This document shows positions 6,900 through 12,046 of a stretch of DNA of 12,086 nt, in pieces. The DNA is from Acinetobacter wuhouensis (GTDB lineage Bacteria > Pseudomonadota > Gammaproteobacteria > Pseudomonadales > Moraxellaceae), in contig NZ_CP031711.1 in the NCBI RefSeq assembly GCF_001696605.3, forward strand, positions 1 through 12,086, given 5' to 3'. The notes below the pieces were generated by a model. That model had not been told where the DNA came from, did no database searches, and worked only from the letters and a program-made list of their open reading frames with translations. Position numbers and translations under genes: made by a program. The number at the start of each line of letters is the position of its first letter. The stretch's first letter is position 1.

Positions 6900-6924
6900 T
6901 CTCCGACAAACCCGGTACGGTTCA
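6900..6924. repeat. IS terminal inverted repeat (traD-side)
   Basis: This is the partner of 5616-5640, with TCTCCGACAAACCCGG reading inward to outward. It lies 25 bases upstream of the orfA start, on the promoter side of the element. Confidence 0.92.
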
Positions 6925-7007
6925 GTTCCACAATCCTAAAATTTTGAGTGATTGGCTTATCAGTAGTATTTTTCGTTAAGCACTCACTTTATAGGCTTAA
7001 CAGAATC

Positions 7008-7769
7008 TTATTCATTGTTTTTACGCAGTACTTTCTGAATTTCGACTTGAGTCAAGGTCACTCCTTCTTTTGTCCAAGTATGCAAGCCATTTAGAACATC
7101 AATAAAAATCTTATTTCGCTCAAAATACCCATTTTTATACTTTTCAACCTCCTGATATATCTTAGATTTTGTTACATTATTGTGAAATTTCGTCATATTC
7201 CTAATACTATTCTGAATCTCTTTAGGGGTATCATTACTAATATCAATTCCTAACTCTTTAAACGCAGCTAACACCGCACCGCCCAACTCAAATTTACGAT
7301 GATTTTCAGCGGTCCTTTTTTTACTGACTTCCTTCTTCTGGAGCTGACTCAAATAAAGCTCTAAATCACTCAATTCAAGCTTATGGGCTTTGAAACTCAG
7401 ATAACGTGTACACATTGTTTTCAAGATATTCGTTTCAGCTGGATCTAAAGTGTCCTTTTGATATCCTTTATATAATTCCAAAAACTTTTCTTCATATTCA
7501 GTCTGTCTAGGATTTTTAGACAGATCATCAAACAACAACTGCAATTTTAGATGTTCACGGTAGGGTTTTAATGCCTCTTTCACCAGAATCTGTTGAGCTT
7601 CAGACAACATTTCAAAATTAAAGTCTTCAGTTTGTAGTGCAGTAATAACCTGATTTTGAAGTTCAGAACGATCCCTTTTCTCTAAAAGAAACTCAACGAA
7701 AGCATGTAACTCTGCTATTTGTAAAAGTTGAGCTGGTCTACCACGCTTTTTTGCTTTTTCTTGGGTCAT
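7008..7769 (-). CDS. TraD-like mobilization accessory protein with AT-hook-like motif
   Basis: This is probably an oriT-associated accessory protein helping the relaxase. The 253-residue product contains ENHRKFELGGAVLAAFKELGID at about 155-176, resembling the RxxELGGLVxKAGL core of TraD-type conjugal proteins (PF06412). That similarity is short and the protein is much longer than typical TraD, so the call is tentative. The N terminus carries KKRGRPAQ (7-14), an AT-hook-like RGRP core that could grip the minor groove of AT-rich DNA. The middle is helical and highly charged. The gene is divergent from mobA and starts right beside oriT and two AT-rich palindromes, supporting a mobilization role. 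I chose the ATG at 7769; an in-frame TTG at 7784 would add five residues. Neither start has a strong ribosome site. Confidence 0.62.
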   Translation of the reverse strand: MTQEKAKKRGRPAQLLQIAELHAFVEFLLEKRDRSELQNQVITALQTEDFNFEMLSEAQQILVKEALKPYREHLKLQLLFDDLSKNPRQTEYEEKFLELYKGYQKDTLDPAETNILKTMCTRYLSFKAHKLELSDLELYLSQLQKKEVSKKRTAENHRKFELGGAVLAAFKELGIDISNDTPKEIQNSIRNMTKFHNNVTKSKIYQEVEKYKNGYFERNKIFIDVLNGLHTWTKEGVTLTQVEIQKVLRKNNE

Positions 7770-7785
7770 ATCATCTGCCGCCAAA

Positions 7786-7847
7786 TTTTCAGAACTGTTA
7801 CCGATTTAAATATGGTTTTACCATATTTAAATCGGTCAGTCTGAAAA
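7786..7847. repeat. Large imperfect palindrome with perfect 17-bp core
   Basis: The core has perfect 17-bp arms (7800-7816 and 7820-7836, beginning ACCGATTTAAATATGG) around a TTT loop. Outside them TTTTCAGAACTG (7786-7797) and CAGTCTGAAAA (7837-7847) also pair, with one bulged base and a small interior mismatch. The whole 62 bases could form one cruciform or hairpin. It lies in the leader of the TraD-like gene, so it may act as its operator or as a transfer-related ssDNA structure. Confidence 0.85.
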
Positions 7848-7848
7848 T

Positions 7849-7909
7849 AATTATTTAAATTAAAAATAAAATTTCTTGAAAAGAATTTTTATTTTTAATT
7901 TAAATAATT
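7849..7909. repeat. 61-bp AT-only-rich palindrome abutting nic
   Basis: There are two 29-base arms (7849-7877 and 7881-7909, beginning AATTATTTAAATT) with one mismatch and a GAA loop. Nearly every base is A or T. Its right edge coincides with the predicted nic position, so after cleavage the 5' end of the transferred strand would be the first base of this hairpin. Confidence 0.88.
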
Positions 7910-7942
7910 CGCACTTGACAGTTTCTCCTGATCGGAGAAACT
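7905..7942 (-). other. oriT: Origin of transfer (oriT), RSF1010/MobQ-like nic region
   Basis: On the minus strand an inverted repeat AGTTTCTCC-GATCA-GGAGAAACT (7942-7920) is followed by GTCAAGTGCG and then AATTA. RSF1010 oriT has the same plan: AGTTTCTC inverted repeat, then GGTAAATGCG with the nick after the last G. By analogy the nick falls on the minus strand between 7910 and 7909. The relaxase gene 166 bases away resembles RSF1010 MobA, so site and enzyme agree. With this polarity the TraD-like gene enters first and mobA last. The nick position is inferred. Confidence 0.8.
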
Positions 7943-7980
7943 AGTACGCAATGGGGCGATTCCCCCTTGACCCCCTTCAA

Positions 7981-8016
7981 CCGGATTTTTCAGCCATCCA
8001 GGCATTCCAAATCCGG
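7981..8016. promoter_or_regulatory. Inverted repeat in the mobA leader
   Basis: CCGGATTT (7981-7988) pairs perfectly with AAATCCGG (8009-8016) around a 20-base loop, 60 bases ahead of the mobA start. It may be an operator or an mRNA leader hairpin for mobA. No binding protein can be assigned from sequence. The rest of the leader (7943-8075) contains TTGACC at 7967-7972 as a possible -35 but no convincing -10. Confidence 0.45.
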
Positions 8017-8075
8017 GCGGTTTTCATTCCGTTTCACTGCATAAAAACCGATCCCAGACCAACAAAAAGGTGAGC

Positions 8076-9251
8076 ATGGCCAGTTATCACTTCAGCGTCA
8101 AAAGTAAAAATAAAGGCTACGCCATTCAGCATTACCTCTATATTGCCCGATTGATGCAATACGAAAACGTCCGCAAAAAAAGTGATGAAATTTTAGAATA
8201 CGTTGAACCTGGCAAATGCATGCCGTCCTGGGTGAAAGATCCCATTGAGTTTTGGAAAGCCGCTGATACTTTTGAGCGAGCCAATGCCAAAGTCTACATG
8301 GAGTATGAAATTGCCCTCCCCAACGAATTCACGCCAGAACAGCGTAAAACGCTCATAGAGACGTTTTTAGACAAACATATAGTTCCACAGCAATATCCGC
8401 ATTCATACGCCATACATAACGTTAAATCGCGCCTCAGTGGCGAAGATCAGCCTCATTGTCACATCATGTTCTCGCTAAAAGCCGATGACAGTATTGAACG
8501 GACAGCCGAACAATATTTCAAACGCTATAACCCCAAAGATCCAAGCAAAGGCGGTGCAAAGAAAATCCAGCTGCAGGATGGCCACGCAGACTATTCCACT
8601 TTTTTAATCTATATCCGAAAACAATGGGAAAACCATCTGAATGATGCCCTTGCACAGCACTGCCCTACCGTCACCTACACATTGGATGGCCAAGACATCA
8701 CCATCAAAAATCAGGTTTCAGCTGACAACTATGAGAAATACAACGAGATCCATGGCACCTTGTATCTCCCGGAACCCAAATTAGGTGCTGGGAAACAGAA
8801 TGAAACCGTGGAATACCTGGCTGAGATCCAGAAAATCCGGCTGCACAATGCCAAAGAACGAGAAATGGAACAAAAGCAGCGGCAACAGACGCAGACACAT
8901 GAATATTTCTATTCATGCTTGAATGAGCCTTACACCTCACTCGAAGTCATGCACTACTTGAATTACTTGGCCAAAAAAGCCAAAAACCAAAAAGAACTCA
9001 ATCAAGATTTCAAAGAAATCATCAAAACACAGAAGCCAATGCTTCAGACTGAACATTGGAACCTGAACAGGATGGATTACCAGCTGAAAAATTCACTCGA
9101 ATATCCAGATCCCCAAATCGAGTTCAATCCTGTCTTAAAATCTCAGGCTGAACAATCGAAAGTTATTCAAACCAACCAACCTGCTGAATCTACTCTGTCA
9201 TCCATACAGCCTAAACCAAAGAATGATGATTATGATTTTGGCGGTCCCTAG
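8076..9251 (+). CDS. mobA: MobA/MobL-family (MobQ) relaxase
   Basis: This relaxase nicks oriT, stays bound to the 5' end and pilots the strand into a recipient through a helper's secretion system. The 391-residue protein starts MASYHFSVKSKNKG. Y22 (in YLYIAR) aligns with the catalytic tyrosine of RSF1010 MobA. GKCMPSWV, FWKAADTFERANAKVY and YEIALPNEFT match its core in order. QPHCHIMFS is the metal-binding histidine motif, and YFKRYNPKDPSKGGAKK also aligns. I chose the ATG at 8076 because AAAGG sits 5 bases ahead; a GTG at 8070 is in frame. RSF1010 MobA is much longer and carries a primase domain, which is missing here. The C-terminal 150 residues are charged, helical and unrecognised. Confidence 0.93.
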   Translation: MASYHFSVKSKNKGYAIQHYLYIARLMQYENVRKKSDEILEYVEPGKCMPSWVKDPIEFWKAADTFERANAKVYMEYEIALPNEFTPEQRKTLIETFLDKHIVPQQYPHSYAIHNVKSRLSGEDQPHCHIMFSLKADDSIERTAEQYFKRYNPKDPSKGGAKKIQLQDGHADYSTFLIYIRKQWENHLNDALAQHCPTVTYTLDGQDITIKNQVSADNYEKYNEIHGTLYLPEPKLGAGKQNETVEYLAEIQKIRLHNAKEREMEQKQRQQTQTHEYFYSCLNEPYTSLEVMHYLNYLAKKAKNQKELNQDFKEIIKTQKPMLQTEHWNLNRMDYQLKNSLEYPDPQIEFNPVLKSQAEQSKVIQTNQPAESTLSSIQPKPKNDDYDFGGP

Positions 9252-9264
9252 GTTTGATGTTTTC

Positions 9265-9285
9265 TATATACCTAGAAGGTATATA
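9265..9285. repeat. Short hairpin just after mobA
   Basis: TATATACC and GGTATATA form perfect 8-bp arms around TAGAA, 13 bases after the mobA stop. There is no T run on either side, so it is a poor intrinsic terminator. It may protect mRNA ends or mark an operator. Confidence 0.55.
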
Positions 9286-9301
9286 AAGAGCGTGTGCTAC
9301 G

Positions 9302-9323
9302 ATCGACTGATTAGCAAGTCGAT
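9302..9323. repeat. 7-bp inverted repeat overlapping the small ORF stop
   Basis: ATCGACT (9302-9308) pairs with AGTCGAT (9317-9323) around an 8-base loop that contains the stop codon of the minus-strand ORF at 9311. Its right arm overlaps the next palindrome by two bases, so the two hairpins would compete. Confidence 0.5.
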
Positions 9324-9577
9324 TCATAATTTACAGCTTCTTTAAAAAGAAGCTGTAAATTATGAATTTCTTTTTCAGAACTAGGATTTATTTGTATTGC
9401 CATGTTTTTATTCTCTTTGAGCAAATATATCTGTTCATAACTAACACTTATCAGATCAGTACTTTTAAACGTCAGCTCACCATTTGAAAATAGTAAATGT
9501 AAATATGCCGTCTTATCGCAATAACTAATTTTTGAATACAATAAAATATGTTCTTCATTTTCTTTAAAAAAGTTCAT
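9311..9577 (-). CDS. Small hypothetical protein (88 aa), unrecognised
   Basis: I do not recognise this gene. The 88 residues begin MNFFKENEEHILLYSK and look protein-like: alternating hydrophobic strands (YLHLLF, ELTFKSTDLISVSYEQIYLL) and acidic or lysine-rich turns, with a C-terminal helix (KEIHNLQLLFKEAVNYE). There is no signal peptide or membrane helix. The start at 9577 has only a weak purine run (AGAGAGAG) about 10 bases upstream. The last 16 or so codons coincide with the perfect 22-bp-arm palindrome. The gene is convergent with mobA and faces away from the replication region. It could be a small cytoplasmic regulator or a chance frame; no function can be given. Confidence 0.45.
   Translation of the reverse strand: MNFFKENEEHILLYSKISYCDKTAYLHLLFSNGELTFKSTDLISVSYEQIYLLKENKNMAIQINPSSEKEIHNLQLLFKEAVNYESTC
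9322..9367 (+). terminator. Perfect 46-bp palindrome, probable mobA terminator
   Basis: Arms of 22 bases (9322-9343 and 9346-9367, beginning ATTCATAATTTACAG) pair without a mismatch around two A residues. On the plus strand it is followed by a T-rich run (TTTCTTTTTC), which could make it a mobA terminator. It lies wholly inside the last codons of the minus-strand ORF 9311-9577, which is unusual for a terminator. Confidence 0.6.
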
Positions 9578-9969
9578 GTGAACTCTCTCTTTTGGGCAGA
9601 AAATTGGAGCATAACAATTTTTAATTTTTCATGATTTCATACGTTGCATTTTTGGAAAAAAAGTTACTTTTGATTAAATAATGTTCAATTTATAAAAATT
9701 AAAACTACCATAATATGTGTAAAACATTTTATGTCCTATGCATATGGAATATTCAAAAAGTATTATTACTTAAGTAGCGACACTTTTTGGAATATCACCT
9801 AACTTTACAGAGCGAGTGTCTACGAGCGAACTGACATCATTAAAATTTCACCCGCTTTTTTCCCTGATTACAGGCTCCCCTTTACTTACGTGATTTAGAA
9901 TCAGAGCGTCACGAAGTGCGCGAACGATAGAGCTTTTGCTTTTTATTCAAGCTACAACGAAATTAAGTA
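9578..9969. other. Non-coding stretch upstream of the replication origin
   Basis: No supported gene is seen in these 390 bases. The first half is AT-rich with A and T runs. The second half (about 9808-9940) is studded with GAGCGA/GAGCGT-like motifs, such as GAGCGAGTGTCTACGAGCGAA, and merges with the hairpin region that follows. The longest small frame I checked, 23 codons from 9731, has no ribosome site. Confidence 0.5.
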
Positions 9970-10045
9970 AAAAATTGCCCCCTAGAATCGAGCGAAAGCG
10001 AGATTCAATAGAGTTTGAGCGAAGCGAAAACCAAGGGCAATTTTT
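9970..10045. repeat. Large hairpin with GAGCGA repeats before ori
   Basis: Perfect 11-bp outer arms AAAAATTGCCC (9970-9980) and GGGCAATTTTT (10035-10045) enclose 54 bases. These hold GAATC/GATTC and repeated GAGCGAAAGCGAG and GAGCGAAGCGAAA motifs. The outer stem with flanking A and T runs looks like a terminator in either direction. The long loop could instead fold as a structured RNA or as a replication control element. Similar GAGCGA-rich blocks are familiar beside Acinetobacter Rep_3 genes, from memory. Confidence 0.55.
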
Positions 10046-10107
10046 CATGACCTGGGCTTTTAATTATTTTTAAAGTTTTTAAATGCTTTTAGACATACTG
10101 AAAGCCT

Positions 10108-10116
10108 TTATTCACA
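10108..10116 (+). promoter_or_regulatory. DnaA box
   Basis: TTATTCACA fits the DnaA consensus TTATNCACA exactly and lies 17 bases before the first iteron, a usual place in an iteron origin. Host DnaA would help Rep open the origin. Confidence 0.65.
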
Positions 10117-10132
10117 ATGGTTACAGACGCTA

Positions 10133-10263
10133 TATGACTACGTTTACCTACCAATATGACTACGTTTACCTACCAATATGACTACGTTTACCTACCAATA
10201 TGACTACGTTTACCTACCATAAATCTACAAAATATTTTCAGTAGATTTAACTACGTTTACCTT
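10133..10263. repeat. oriV: Iteron array (replication origin, oriV)
   Basis: There are four tandem 22-bp direct repeats, TATGACTACGTTTACCTACC plus two bases, at 10133, 10155, 10177 and 10199. The fourth loses its last base. A fifth degenerate copy with ACTACGTTTACCT begins at 10250, 47 bases after the matching point of the fourth. These are Rep_3 initiator binding sites. The DnaA box before them and the AT-rich tract at 10264-10326 after them complete a typical theta origin. The array also gives copy-number control by Rep handcuffing in this family. Confidence 0.93.
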
Positions 10264-10326
10264 GCATAAATCTACATAATTATTAATATAGACTTATATT
10301 CATAAATAATAATGTAGATACATAAG
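10220..10326. promoter_or_regulatory. AT-rich unwinding region and rep leader with inverted repeat
   Basis: TAAATCTAC (10220-10228) and GTAGATTTA (10241-10249) form a perfect 9-bp inverted repeat around 12 bases, between iterons 4 and 5. This could be an operator where Rep dimers repress rep, as in other Rep_3 plasmids. From 10264 to 10326 the sequence is almost all A and T, suited to strand opening and to the rep promoter, but no single promoter stands out. Confidence 0.6.
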
Positions 10327-11256
10327 ATGCGGGATTTAGTTGTTAAAGACAATGCCTTAATCAACGCAAGCTATAACTTAGACTTAGTAGAACAACGTTT
10401 AATTTTATTGGCTATTGTTGAAGCAAGGGAAAGTGGGAAAGGGATTAATGCAAATGATCCTTTAGAAGTCCATGCAGAGAGCTATATCAACCAGTTTAAT
10501 GTTGCAAGACAAACAGCCTACCAGGCCTTGAAAGATGCTTGTAAAGACTTATTCGCCCGACAATTTAGCTATCAAGAGATCAACAAAAGAGGGAATGTTG
10601 AGAATGTTCTAAGTCGTTGGGTTAGCGAAATTAGATATATCGATGATGAAGCAACAGTAAAGCTGATCTTTGCACCAGCTATTGTTCCCCTTATTACACG
10701 TTTGGAAGTACAGTTCACAAAGTATGAGTTACAGCAAATTAGTAATCTCAGTAGTGCTTATGCTGTACGTTTATACGAGTTATTGATTGCTTGGCGCAGT
10801 ACAGGTCAAACACCAGTTATTGAACTAACAGAATTTAGAAACAAGATAGGTATTCTCGATGATGAATACACAAGAATGGGCAATTTTAAAGATCGGGTAC
10901 TAAATCTAGCTATTGCTCAAATTAATGAACACACTGACATTACTGTTAAATACGAACAGCATAAAAAGGGACGTAACATTTCAGGTTTTTCATTTTCTTT
11001 CAAACAAAAGAAAGGAGTTACAGCTAATGCAAATAGTAAGAGTTCAAATACCCTTGATCTTTTCTCGAAAATGACCGATGCACAACGCCATTTGTTTGCT
11101 AATAAACTGTCAGAACTTGCTGACATGAGTAAGTACTCTCAAGGTACCGAAAGCTATGCACAATTTGCTATTCGAATTGCTGAAATGCTACAGAATCAAG
11201 AGAAATTTGAAGAACTACTACCGTATCTTAAAAAAGTAGGATTTAACGCAAAATAA
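10327..11256 (+). CDS. repB: Rep_3-family replication initiator protein
   Basis: This protein binds the iterons, opens the origin and recruits the host replication machinery. The 309 residues fit Rep_3 (PF01051), whose members form two winged-helix domains. The N-terminal part contains LVVKDNALINASYNLDLVEQRLI, the usual family beginning. The middle contains FTKYELQQISNLSSAYAVRLYELLIAW, the conserved end of the first winged helix. FRNKIGILDDEYTRMGNFKDRVLNLAIAQIN marks the second, DNA-contacting domain. The C-terminal 80 residues are variable. The ATG at 10327 has only a weak ribosome site. Its close match in style to Acinetobacter plasmid RepB/RepAci proteins supports the host assignment. Exact replicon type needs a database comparison. 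Confidence 0.94.
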   Translation: MRDLVVKDNALINASYNLDLVEQRLILLAIVEARESGKGINANDPLEVHAESYINQFNVARQTAYQALKDACKDLFARQFSYQEINKRGNVENVLSRWVSEIRYIDDEATVKLIFAPAIVPLITRLEVQFTKYELQQISNLSSAYAVRLYELLIAWRSTGQTPVIELTEFRNKIGILDDEYTRMGNFKDRVLNLAIAQINEHTDITVKYEQHKKGRNISGFSFSFKQKKGVTANANSKSSNTLDLFSKMTDAQRHLFANKLSELADMSKYSQGTESYAQFAIRIAEMLQNQEKFEELLPYLKKVGFNAK

Positions 11257-11272
11257 ACTTCATGTTCAGGTA

Positions 11273-11292
11273 GGATGTTCAGATGAACATCC
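11273..11292. promoter_or_regulatory. 20-bp palindrome between rep and the HTH gene
   Basis: GGATGTTCA and TGAACATCC form perfect 9-bp arms separated by GA, 25 bases before the downstream gene's TTG start. A partial copy, CATGTTCAGG, lies just upstream at 11261-11270. This may be an operator for the adjacent HTH protein, or an mRNA hairpin between two co-transcribed genes. Confidence 0.6.
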
Positions 11293-11316
11293 GTGTACAT
11301 GCACTGAGGGACTACA

Positions 11317-11868
11317 TTGAACACAACAAAATTTAGCGTTATGGACGCTAGTAAAGCCTTTAAAAAATCACGAACAACAATCTATGAAGCTATAAAAAAT
11401 GGAGAATTATCAAGGGATAATGATGGACTTATAGATCTATCAGAATTAATAAGAGTTTATGGAAATCCAATTGGTGTTCAGTCCAGTACACGTACTGAAC
11501 AAGTTCAAAGGGATGCACCTGTACACGTCCAGTCTGAGGTTGAAAGTGTCCTAAAAGATCAGATTTCCTTACTTAAAAACCAGTTGGATTTAGCAAATCA
11601 AAGAGAAAAGTCTTTGCTGCAACATATCGAAGATCTCACCCATAGAATTGAGTTTAAAGGTGTCCTAGAACCATCTAAACAGGAAGATAAAAACCAGTCT
11701 GTAATGCAGAATACAGTCAATATACCTCAGCCTGTTCAACAGACTAATTCTGAGGTATTAACTACTCCTAGGCCAAGCGAGAATAAGCGAATTCCTGTTC
11801 CTGAGCATATTGAGCCTGAACCGGAGCAAAGAGGCTTCTGGAGCCGTTTCTTTAAGCCGTATGGCTGA
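11317..11868 (+). CDS. HTH / coiled-coil plasmid replication-associated DNA-binding protein
   Basis: This is a predicted DNA-binding protein of the type commonly found after repB on Acinetobacter plasmids; its exact role is unknown. The 183 residues begin with a MerR/excisionase-like helix-turn-helix (about 4-50, with KAFKKSRTTIYEAIKNGELS). A polar linker and then a coiled coil at about 75-112 (VLKDQISLLKNQLDLANQREK) follow. The tail is proline- and glutamate-rich and ends in aromatic/basic RGFWSRFFKPYG, perhaps a partner-binding or membrane-touching end. I chose the TTG at 11317 because GAGGG sits 6 bases upstream and the HTH is then complete; the first ATG, at 11341, would clip it. The layout of N-terminal HTH plus coiled coil recalls KfrA-like proteins. 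A palindrome precedes it and a terminator follows. Confidence 0.78.
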   Translation: MNTTKFSVMDASKAFKKSRTTIYEAIKNGELSRDNDGLIDLSELIRVYGNPIGVQSSTRTEQVQRDAPVHVQSEVESVLKDQISLLKNQLDLANQREKSLLQHIEDLTHRIEFKGVLEPSKQEDKNQSVMQNTVNIPQPVQQTNSEVLTTPRPSENKRIPVPEHIEPEPEQRGFWSRFFKPYG

Positions 11869-11945
11869 TCTGATTGTTCACCTGGGCTTATTAAACCCGT
11901 GGAACATTGGTTAAATAGTGGGCGTGGAACGTGAAGAATCGACAA

Positions 11946-11975
11946 AAAAGCCCAATCGGAGATGATTGGGCTTTT
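11946..11975. terminator. Rho-independent terminator after the replication operon
   Basis: AAAAGCCCAATC (11946-11957) and GATTGGGCTTTT (11964-11975) give a perfect 12-bp stem around GGAGAT. It should end rep-operon transcripts and, being symmetric, would also shield the operon from the tet(39) side. Confidence 0.88.
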
Positions 11976-12018
11976 CACATCGACATAAGACACTGAAATT
12001 TAATGAAAAATCAAAAGC

Positions 12019-12046
12019 ATTTCGTATAAGGTGTATTATGTTAATT
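12019..12046 (+). other. pdif site (XerC/XerD orientation on + strand)
   Basis: XerC arm ATTTCGTATAA (12019-12029), spacer GGTGTA, XerD arm TTATGTTAATT (12036-12046). Arm order is the opposite of the site at 1962, as needed to flank one module. It is next to the replication operon terminator, the expected backbone edge. Confidence 0.88.

Larger units (their letters stand above)
5616..6924 (-). mobile_element. Complete IS3-family insertion sequence (about 1309 bp)
   Basis: Two perfect 25-bp terminal inverted repeats, starting TGAACCGTACCGGGTTTG, enclose overlapping orfA and orfB on the minus strand. Length, repeat sequence and gene organisation fit the IS51-like part of the IS3 family; I cannot name the exact element without a search. 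All signals for activity are present: intact repeats, a slippery frameshift site and an intact DDE triad. Flanking 4-base sequences are GATC (5612-5615) and GTTC (6925-6928), which are not identical. No clean target duplication is therefore visible, suggesting the junctions have been rearranged. The 3' end faces sul2. Confidence 0.9.

Noticed and set aside
8070..8075. GTG start for mobA adding two residues
   Set aside because: The GTG overlaps the ribosome site; the ATG at 8076 has correct spacing and yields the family-typical MASYH beginning.
8704..8940. Minus-strand 78-codon frame within mobA
   Set aside because: It is the antisense shadow of a well-supported relaxase, with no ribosome site.
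9731..9802. 23-codon frame in the region before the origin
   Set aside because: No ribosome site and no protein-like features; likely chance.
10133..10219. Possible CRISPR array
   Set aside because: The 22-bp repeats are contiguous with no unique spacers and sit before a Rep_3 gene, so they are iterons.
10917..11126. Minus-strand frame of 69 codons within rep
   Set aside because: It lies wholly in the second winged-helix region of the initiator and has no supporting signal.
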